A DNA stretch of 64,000 nt, from NCBI GenBank assembly GCA_902465605.1, contig CABQNT010000001.1, positions 263,501-327,500 on the forward strand, written 5' to 3'. This DNA comes from Prevotella sp902465605 (lineage in GTDB: Bacteria; Bacteroidota; Bacteroidia; Bacteroidales; Bacteroidaceae). A program made the translations under genes and the position numbers. Shown here in pieces: positions 58,032-64,000 of the stretch; positions within the stretch are counted from its first letter, which is position 1, and every line of letters starts with the position of its first letter. A model generated the notes under the pieces. The model was not told the origin of the DNA. It saw nothing but the letters and a program-made list of their open reading frames with translations, and searched no databases.

Positions 58032-59600
58032 ATGAAACGTCATATATTACTGTCCGTTCTGCTGTTCGCAACTGGAGTGGGGCATGCCCAGGCCGATTTT
58101 GATGCAGAAAACGCATCGCCGTGGAACATCGGTGAGAACATTCATTATCAGGTAGAACTGCAAAGTTCGTTCTCTGATGGCAAAACTCCCTTGTGGCTCC
58201 ATTCCAACCGGTATGGCTTGAGTTCGTTGGAAAAGAACAACGGTTATCTGCGCGCGGCCATGATCAGACCCTTGCGTACTGACTCGGCACGCAAATGGGG
58301 GATTGGCTATGGCCTGGACGTGGTGGCGGGTGTCAATCATACCAGCAAGATGGTGGTTCATCAGGCCTTTGTTGAGCTACGGTGGTTGCATGGCGCGCTC
58401 TCGATAGGGAGTAAGGAATACCCCATGGAGTTGAAGAACAACCAGTTGAGCAGCGGTTCGCAAACGTTAGGCATCAATGCCCGACCCGTTCCGCAGGTGC
58501 GTTTGGCCTTGCCCGATTACTGGATGCTGCCCTTTGGCAACAGGTGGTTGCACGTGAAGGGACACGTCGCCTACGGCAAGATGACGGACGACAACTGGCA
58601 GCACAGTTTTACCCAGCGCCAGTCAAAGTATGCCGATAACGTGCTGTATCACAGCAAGGCCGGCTATCTGAAGATAGGCAATGAAGACCGCTTCTGTCCG
58701 TTTTCGATCGAAATGGGGTTGGAGATGGCCACGCTTTTCGGTGGAACGGGCTATCAACCCAAGTCTGATGGAACGGTCAACGTGATTCGCAGCCAAACGG
58801 GGTTCAGGGCTTTTTGGAATGCTTTCATGCCTGGTGGCTACGATGCACCTGAGGAGGACATTGTTTATCAGAATGTGGAAGGCGACCAACTGGGCAGCTG
58901 GCTCATACGGATGAACTATGATGCGGACACCTGGCGCGTAGGTCTGTATGGTGAAAAGTTTTTTGAGGACCACTCGTCCATGTTCCAACTCGATTACGAC
59001 GGGTACGGAACGGGTGACGAATGGAACGTCAAGAAGAAAAGAAAGTTCTTTGTCTACGACTTTAAGGACATGATGTTGGGCGTGGAACTCAATCTGAAAT
59101 ACAACGACCTGGTGCGCAACGTGGTGTTTGAATATCTGTACACCAAGTATCAGAGCGGTCCCGTGTATCACGACCACACGCAGAACATGAGTCACCATAT
59201 CTCGGGCATCGACGATTTTTACAATCACTACATTTACCCCGGGTGGCAGCATTGGGGTGAAGTAATGGGCAACCCGCTGTATCGCTCGCCACTCTATAAC
59301 GAAGATGGACATATCAACATTCAGAACAATCGGTTCAAGGCCTTCCACCTGGGGGTGTCGGGCGAGCCATGGAATGGCGTGAGCTATCGTTTGTTGACCA
59401 CCTGGCAGGAGGGATTGGGAACCTATAAAATGCCCTTCGCAGCCAAACAAAACAACGTAAGCGTGATGCTGGAAGTTGGCTGTCGCCTCAAACATGGCTG
59501 GAACATCCGAGGAAGTTATGGGGGCGATTTCGGAGATATTTTGGGCAACAACCAAGGCGTACAGCTCACCATTGGCAAATATGGAGTGTTCAACCTGTAA
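58032..59600 (+). CDS. Wzi-like capsule assembly outer-membrane protein
   Basis: 522 aa with a signal peptide (MKRHILLSVLLFATGVGHAQ). Beta-rich throughout, with WNIGENIHYQVELQSSF, the KEYPMELKNNQLSSGSQTLGINARPVPQVRLALPDYW block of the Wzi family, FWNAFMPGGYDAPEEDIVYQNVEGDQLGSWLIRMNYD and a C-terminal GVQLTIGKYGVFNL. It would form an 18-stranded barrel that anchors capsule at the surface. It stands alone between two inversely oriented repeat arrays and is followed after 13 bases by a lipoprotein gene. Confidence 0.8.
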   Translation: MKRHILLSVLLFATGVGHAQADFDAENASPWNIGENIHYQVELQSSFSDGKTPLWLHSNRYGLSSLEKNNGYLRAAMIRPLRTDSARKWGIGYGLDVVAGVNHTSKMVVHQAFVELRWLHGALSIGSKEYPMELKNNQLSSGSQTLGINARPVPQVRLALPDYWMLPFGNRWLHVKGHVAYGKMTDDNWQHSFTQRQSKYADNVLYHSKAGYLKIGNEDRFCPFSIEMGLEMATLFGGTGYQPKSDGTVNVIRSQTGFRAFWNAFMPGGYDAPEEDIVYQNVEGDQLGSWLIRMNYDADTWRVGLYGEKFFEDHSSMFQLDYDGYGTGDEWNVKKKRKFFVYDFKDMMLGVELNLKYNDLVRNVVFEYLYTKYQSGPVYHDHTQNMSHHISGIDDFYNHYIYPGWQHWGEVMGNPLYRSPLYNEDGHINIQNNRFKAFHLGVSGEPWNGVSYRLLTTWQEGLGTYKMPFAAKQNNVSVMLEVGCRLKHGWNIRGSYGGDFGDILGNNQGVQLTIGKYGVFNL

Positions 59601-59613
59601 ACGGATTATTGAA

Positions 59614-60054
59614 ATGAAAAAAGTATCTTATATCCTCCTCATCCTCCTGATGCTCGCAACATGGACCTCGTGCGAGCTGGAAACTTCCAACAACGGGGCC
59701 TTAGATGGTTATTGGCGTTTGCAACAAGTAGACACCTTGCAAACCAACGGAACGGCCGACCTCTCCGCGCAACGATTGTTTTGGTCGGTTCAAGGCAAGA
59801 TTCTCATGCTCAACGATTTGGATTACCGCTATCCCGAGTGTGTGATGGAGTTTGAACACCGTGACCAGCGTCTGACGTTGCACAGGCCATTGATTTCTGA
59901 TCGCACCAAGGGCGACCCCGTGATAGACGATGTGAAGATTCTCTATCCATACGGCATCCGGCGGCTGGACGAGCAGTTTGAGGTAGAACGGTTAGATGGT
60001 TCGCGTATGATTCTGCGCAGTGAGCAGCTTCGGTTGGTGTTCACCAAATTCTAA
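59614..60054 (+). CDS. Lipocalin-like lipoprotein
   Basis: 146 aa from ATG 59614. Lipobox TWTSC after MKKVSYILLILLMLA. ALDGYWRLQQVDTLQTNG at the start of the mature part and VMEFEHRDQRLTLHRP, LDGSRMILRSEQLRLVFTKF later fit small Bacteroidetes lipoproteins with a lipocalin-like fold. It starts 13 bases after the Wzi-like gene, so the two are cotranscribed. A capsule-associated role is a guess from context. Confidence 0.68.
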   Translation: MKKVSYILLILLMLATWTSCELETSNNGALDGYWRLQQVDTLQTNGTADLSAQRLFWSVQGKILMLNDLDYRYPECVMEFEHRDQRLTLHRPLISDRTKGDPVIDDVKILYPYGIRRLDEQFEVERLDGSRMILRSEQLRLVFTKF

Positions 60055-60055
60055 A

Positions 60056-60405
60056 GGCAACGGAGTTGTCCGTGTCATTCCGTATAAATCCGGTGCTATG
60101 ATATTTTGTTTATGTTTTTTTTGCATCGGAGCTTCACGGATATTGTTCCGTGCCATTCTGTGCCGTTCCGTTGCTGTAATAATTTTGTTTGATGTTTTTT
60201 GCATCGGAGCATCACGGATATTCACGGATGTTGTCCGTGTCATTCCGTGGCATTCCGTTGCTGTAATAATTTTGTTTTATGTTTTTTGCATCGGAGAATC
60301 ACGGAGAATCACGGATATTGTCCGTGCCATTCCGTTGCTATGATATTTTTGTTTGATGTTTTTTGCATCGGAGTTTCACGGATATTCACGGATGTCCGTG
60401 TGATT
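60056..60405. repeat. CACGG-repeat array, right of the lipoprotein gene
   Basis: Four units in inverse orientation to the left array, of the form TTTTTTGCATCGGAG, ATCACGGATATTCACGGATG, GTCCGTGTCATTCCGTTGCT. Their opposite orientation frames the Wzi-like gene pair as a large inverted repeat. Confidence 0.7.
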
Positions 60406-60432
60406 CTGCCTGAGATATTGAGAAGCGAGGTT

Positions 60433-60630
60433 CAACGCCCCGCAGGGGCAGCAGCTTATAGCCCAGGGCAACGCCCTGGGTAAGATTTTGAGTAGGTGTG
60501 CGCCCTGTAAGGGCAAAAGCAAATGAACGAAATAATAATCAAGTGCTTTTGTCCTTACAGGACGCAGCTACCCCAATACATCCAACCCAGGGTGATACCC
60601 TGGGCTATAAGCTTTTGGGCTTTCAGCCCG
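60433..60630. repeat. GC-rich palindromic element, copy 2
   Basis: Has CAGGGCAACGCCCTGGG, CAGGGTGATACCCTGGG and ends TTTTGGGCTTTCAGCCCG, the reverse of the left copy. Confidence 0.72.
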
Positions 60631-60700
60631 TTCATTTGTTGTTCGGTATCGGATGGCTCTTTCACTTCAAATGGTCGTTTGTCGTCAGAAACAATCAATC

Positions 60701-60917
60701 TCTTTTGTTTTAACAACGAATTGAACGAAAGACACGAATCCGCTTGCTGGCGTTCATTGCCTTGTTTAGTTGATTCGTGTAATTTGTGTCATTCGTAGTT
60801 CAACCACAATCCTTTTCTTTTGTTTTAACAACGAATTGAACGAAAGACACGAATCCGCTTGCTGGCGTTCATGGTCATGTTTAGTTGATTCGTGTAATTT
60901 GTGTCATTCGTAGTTCA
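60701..60917. repeat. Two tandem copies of a 102-bp repeat
   Basis: Copies begin at 60701 and 60816 (period 115) with TCTTTTGTTTTAACAACGAA, CGAATCCGCTTGCTGGCGTTC and GATTCGTGTAATTTGTGTC. They differ only in a short middle. A diverged third copy is at 63824-63898. Confidence 0.75.
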
Positions 60918-61053
60918 TCAACAATCATGTTCATTCGTTGTTCAACAATGTTTCTCTTTAATGGAAGAGCTGTGTTGTTCCGTTGCTATACTATTTTCGT
61001 TAAATGTGTGTAAAAAAACATACATTGTATTTTTTACAACCAATGCTTTTGTG

Positions 61054-61061
61054 TATCTTTG
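61054..61061 (+). promoter_or_regulatory. Weak promoter candidate for the LRR protein
   Basis: A TATCTTTG box, with TTT rather than TTG 20 bases upstream. The LRR protein gene starts 96 bases beyond. Confidence 0.4.
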
Positions 61062-61157
61062 CATCGAATTACGGAATTGTATTAAAATAGGTATAAAACG
61101 ATCTCTTTCAGGAGTAACCATCCAACGACATAAAACAACAATTAAATATTTTTTAGA

Positions 61158-63401
61158 ATGATGAAACAAAATTACAACAACAAAGCGAAGCACCGCAGCG
61201 CATGGTTTGCGCTTGTGCTGCTGATGATAATGGCTCTGCCAGTCAACGCGCAGAAGGTAGGCGACAGATTCCAATCGGGTGACTTATGGTATGAGGTGGT
61301 GGATGTTACGAACCATAAAGTGAAAGTGACATACGCAAACGAAAGTTTGAATATAGAGGAAGCCAAAAAACAAACGCTCAAGGACGACTGGGCAGACATT
61401 GCTAACAATGACATGAAAGGCTACAAGGGGGAGTTGAATGGTAAAATAACCGTCCCTGACAAAGTTAACTATAAAAGTGTCGACTGGACAGTGGAAGCCA
61501 TTGGTACCTGCGCATTTATCAATGAAAGAGGAAATTATAATAAAGGAACCATTGAATTAGAAATAGTTCTTCCTAACACCATTAAATATATTGAGGAAGC
61601 AGCTTTTTACCAATGCATCGTATGGAACATTAACTTCCCACAAAACTTGAAGACCATCGGGCGGCAAGCGTTCTATAAAGGAAACTTGGGTTATTCTTAT
61701 AAATATCGTTTCCCTGAAAAAAGAGGAGGAAGAGGTGCAGGAAAAAAGACAAGCATCACAATTCCCGGCCAAACAGCTATAGGTCCTCAGGCCTTTGAAG
61801 AATGCTCTTCTAATACTGGTAAAACTGTGATTTTATCATGTCCGAACATTTTGTACTTGGGTTATCAGGCATTCAAGGGTTCTGCAATTCAGATAGAGGT
61901 TCCCACATCGGCAAATCTTGGGGTAAAGCCCACAGATAAAGATATTACTGATATGTATAAGAACTTGCCCGCAGACACTGATCAGCGGTCGGGAGTAGAA
62001 GCTTTTACTGAGACCGTATCTAAGTCTGTAACCTTGCAAGAAGGCATAACAACAATCCCAACGGGTATGTTTGACAAGGCTTTTAAAGACTTAGCAAAAT
62101 TCATTATTCCCCATTCGGTGACTACCATAGAAGAAAGAGCTTTCGCAAATGCTGGTATTCTTAGTTTCAACGACTTGTCTGTAGTAAAGACGATTGGAGC
62201 AAGGGCTTTCGAAAATGGTAAGCTGATAGGTGACTTTGTTGTTCTTGACAATGTTGAGGAAATAGGCGATGAAGCCTTTAAGGGAAATGAACTGCTGACA
62301 GGATTTACCTTGAAAGGCAGTGCCAACTACAAGGTTGGTGCGGGCATTCTCGAAGGTTGCCCCATTGAATACCTTGACTTGAGAAACGTGAATAGTCCGG
62401 ATGTCAAGAACAATCTGACGAATTTGTCGCGCGAAGCTAATTCTAGCACAGGCGCAACGAAGACATTAGTAGCAGGTTTGCCAGTGAACGTCATTGTTTA
62501 CCTACCGGACGTACCAAACATTAGCTTTGCAGCAGGTCAGGACGTGAACTTTGTCAAGTTTGACGGCACATGTACCAAGCTGTTCTTGGAGGATGGCAAG
62601 GAATATGAGTTCCTCCATGCCATCAAAGCCAATGAAGTGGTTTACAACCGTGATATTTCTTCCTTTGCCTCTGGTAAGAACTGTTTCACCTTCTTCCTGC
62701 CATACGCCGTGAAATTACCAGATGGCATTCGCGCATACAACTTGAACTTACTAACAAAGAAAGACTTAGGTAGAAAAAACCCATGGGGTGAACCTATAAT
62801 TGATGACGTTTATATGTTTATGTCAATCCCTGACGGTAGCACACTTGAGGCGAACAGACCCTATCTGCTGCGCATCACCGATGGTGGTAGCCATAGCTCT
62901 GAGGAATTCAAAGCGATTGGCAATCCAGTGGTAATAGCTGCGTCTGGCAATGACAAGGATAGCAAATTTAAAAGACTCAAGCCAAAATTCTTTACCCCAG
63001 GTGAAACTGACCAAAGCTACGTGTTCACTGGTAGCACTGAAAAGATTCCACGTGTGACAGAGGGACTTGATTGGCATTACAACCCTTGGACACTGGGACG
63101 TGATGGAGCTGGAAAAGACTTATGGAAAAGAATGCCAGATAAGACAGGTTTCGAGAAACTCATACCACCTTTCCGCGGGTGCATTATGCTTAAGCCGACT
63201 GCTTCCCCAGCCAAGCAGTTTGTGTTGCTCACTGAGGACGATCAAACAACGGGCATCAACGATGTGACAAAAAATGCTGATGCACAGCAAGGTGCACAGC
63301 GCATATACACCCTCGATGGACGCTATGTAGGCACCAATTTCGACAGTCTGCCATCGGGTATGTATATCATGAAGGGTAAGAAAACATTAAAGACGAAATA
63401 A
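61158..63401 (+). CDS. BspA-like LRR surface protein with C-terminal sorting-like domain
   Basis: 747 aa. Signal peptide ends near LPVNAQ. LRR_5 repeats run from about 120 to 420 (IVLPNTIKYIEEAAFYQC, INFPQNLKTIGRQAF, FIIPHSVTTIEERAFANAG, FVVLDNVEEIGDEAFKGNELLTGF). The middle has a beta part of unknown type. The last ~35 residues (IYTLDGRYVGTNFDSLPSGMYIMKGKKTLKTK) form the type of C-terminal domain seen on proteins secreted by type IX systems in Prevotella. It is likely a surface adhesin. The next gene starts 2 bases after its stop. Confidence 0.85.
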   Translation: MMKQNYNNKAKHRSAWFALVLLMIMALPVNAQKVGDRFQSGDLWYEVVDVTNHKVKVTYANESLNIEEAKKQTLKDDWADIANNDMKGYKGELNGKITVPDKVNYKSVDWTVEAIGTCAFINERGNYNKGTIELEIVLPNTIKYIEEAAFYQCIVWNINFPQNLKTIGRQAFYKGNLGYSYKYRFPEKRGGRGAGKKTSITIPGQTAIGPQAFEECSSNTGKTVILSCPNILYLGYQAFKGSAIQIEVPTSANLGVKPTDKDITDMYKNLPADTDQRSGVEAFTETVSKSVTLQEGITTIPTGMFDKAFKDLAKFIIPHSVTTIEERAFANAGILSFNDLSVVKTIGARAFENGKLIGDFVVLDNVEEIGDEAFKGNELLTGFTLKGSANYKVGAGILEGCPIEYLDLRNVNSPDVKNNLTNLSREANSSTGATKTLVAGLPVNVIVYLPDVPNISFAAGQDVNFVKFDGTCTKLFLEDGKEYEFLHAIKANEVVYNRDISSFASGKNCFTFFLPYAVKLPDGIRAYNLNLLTKKDLGRKNPWGEPIIDDVYMFMSIPDGSTLEANRPYLLRITDGGSHSSEEFKAIGNPVVIAASGNDKDSKFKRLKPKFFTPGETDQSYVFTGSTEKIPRVTEGLDWHYNPWTLGRDGAGKDLWKRMPDKTGFEKLIPPFRGCIMLKPTASPAKQFVLLTEDDQTTGINDVTKNADAQQGAQRIYTLDGRYVGTNFDSLPSGMYIMKGKKTLKTK

Positions 63402-63403
63402 AG

Positions 63404-63643
63404 ATGAACAGAGAAGATATAAATAGTAGCAACGCTGCTGGCGACAGGCGCACCTACCTGTCGCCACGCACCGAGGTGATAACCATGGATGCCATTAGCC
63501 TCTTGGCGGAATCATTTGGAATTCCAAGGAAAGATGAAAGTACTGATGAGGCCTATGGAAAGCAGTGGCAGGGTGACGACTTGGACTCGTGGGACGAAGA
63601 GGTTGGCAACTACGAAAAAAAAGAATGGGGAAACGTCTGGTAA
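63404..63643 (+). CDS. Small acidic protein, unknown
   Basis: 79 aa. RTYLSPRTEVITMDAISLLAES followed by an acidic C-terminus (DDLDSWDEEVGNYEKKEWGN). It is not a signal peptide. The YLSPRTEVITM string recurs in small Prevotella proteins next to surface genes. Start codon 3 bases after the LRR stop, so translation is coupled. Function not known. Confidence 0.6.
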   Translation: MNREDINSSNAAGDRRTYLSPRTEVITMDAISLLAESFGIPRKDESTDEAYGKQWQGDDLDSWDEEVGNYEKKEWGNVW

Positions 63644-64000
63644 GCCTCGGCATGCGTGCTGAGAATAGTCCTGCAACTACTCATGACATGAAATAAAGTG
63701 GGAGGGAACCAATGGTTTCTCTCCCACTTCGTGTATAATAGCCGCTCGCTATGTTGTAACATCCCGCATCATCCAGTTGGTGGTGTGGAACGGAGAAAGT
63801 ATGTTGTTCAACAACAATCATTATCTTTTGTTTTAACAACGAATTGAACCAATAAAACAAATTCGATTATTGGTAATCAATGAACGCTGGCGTTCACCGA
63901 ATCAAACCAATTTGGCAAAGGCATACAACATGTTCATGTCGTTAGATTTGCTTTCTATGTTATTATTCTCCTGTTTTTTTGATTTTAACTATTTATTTAA
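63644..64000. other. Intergenic with terminator and repeat
   Basis: After the terminator, 63824-63898 holds the third copy of the 102-bp repeat (TCTTTTGTTTTAACAACGAA, then GAACGCTGGCGTTC). No gene is visible to the end of the window. Confidence 0.5.
63694..63730 (+). terminator. Terminator after the small protein
   Basis: AAGTGGGAG pairs with CTCCCACTT around GGGAACCAATGGTTTCT, with a T-rich tail weak. It would end the LRR operon. Confidence 0.6.

Noticed and set aside
58623..59555. 310-codon minus-strand frame opposite the Wzi-like gene
   Set aside because: Shadow of the codon bias of the true gene; no start signal.
60020..60343. 107-codon frame in the CACGG array
   Set aside because: It reads repeat units; similar frames appear on both strands.

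Overview
The window looks like a chromosome segment of a Bacteroidales bacterium, most likely Prevotella or a close relative. The evidence is a SusC/SusD locus with its own ECF sigma and FecR pair, glycoside hydrolases of families 3, 10, 109 and 130, a BspA-like leucine-rich surface protein with a C-terminal sorting-like domain, and repeated matches to the Bacteroidetes promoter form TTG-N20-TAnnTTTG.

Positions 1 to about 29930 are most of an HK97-type siphophage prophage, entered part-way through its early region. In order it carries a truncated MBL-fold gene, a replication initiator with iteron-like repeats, an HNH nuclease, a candidate cos site, both terminase subunits, portal, protease, capsid, connectors, tail tube, a tail chaperone with a -1 frameshift site, tail completion proteins, tape measure, tail tip, fibres and a retropepsin-like protease. 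A lysis region follows: PLA2-like protein, small membrane proteins, holin, lysozyme and a candidate unimolecular spanin. An MqsR/MqsA-Panacea toxin-antitoxin pair interrupts it. A minus-strand tyrosine integrase ends next to tRNA-Arg(CCG), the likely attachment site. Two minus-strand units with their own promoters sit inside the plus-strand late region: a membrane moron at 11325-11606, and a structured leader plus a 44-residue ORF at 25435-25820. The lysogeny repressor and left att site lie outside the window.

Positions 30323-39242 are host genes: GH3 beta-glucosidase, AsnA, a patatin/outer-membrane-barrel protein, QueF with the YhhQ-type queuosine-precursor transporter, and a TlpA-like thioredoxin protein. 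A decayed gene lies at 39249-39596. Positions 39843-49677 form a polysaccharide utilisation locus: GH109-like oxidoreductase, SusC with an STN domain, SusD and GH10 on plus; FecR and ECF sigma on minus. An IS1380-family element (49740-51245) sits directly upstream of the sigma gene. GH130 and an MFS transporter follow, then a DUF308 membrane protein, a histidine phosphatase and a secreted Ser/Arg-repeat protein.

Positions 56238-64000 are rich in non-coding repeats: a seven-copy 23-bp tandem array, a 370-bp dispersed repeat also found at 32826, arrays with a CACGG motif in opposite orientations on either side of a Wzi-like gene and a lipoprotein gene, GC-rich palindromic elements and a 102-bp repeat. 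A BspA-like LRR protein and a small acidic protein close the window. A separate MITE-like family (GC-rich ends around TTGAAC and AACTTGTAA micro-repeats) occupies many prophage gene junctions and one host junction.
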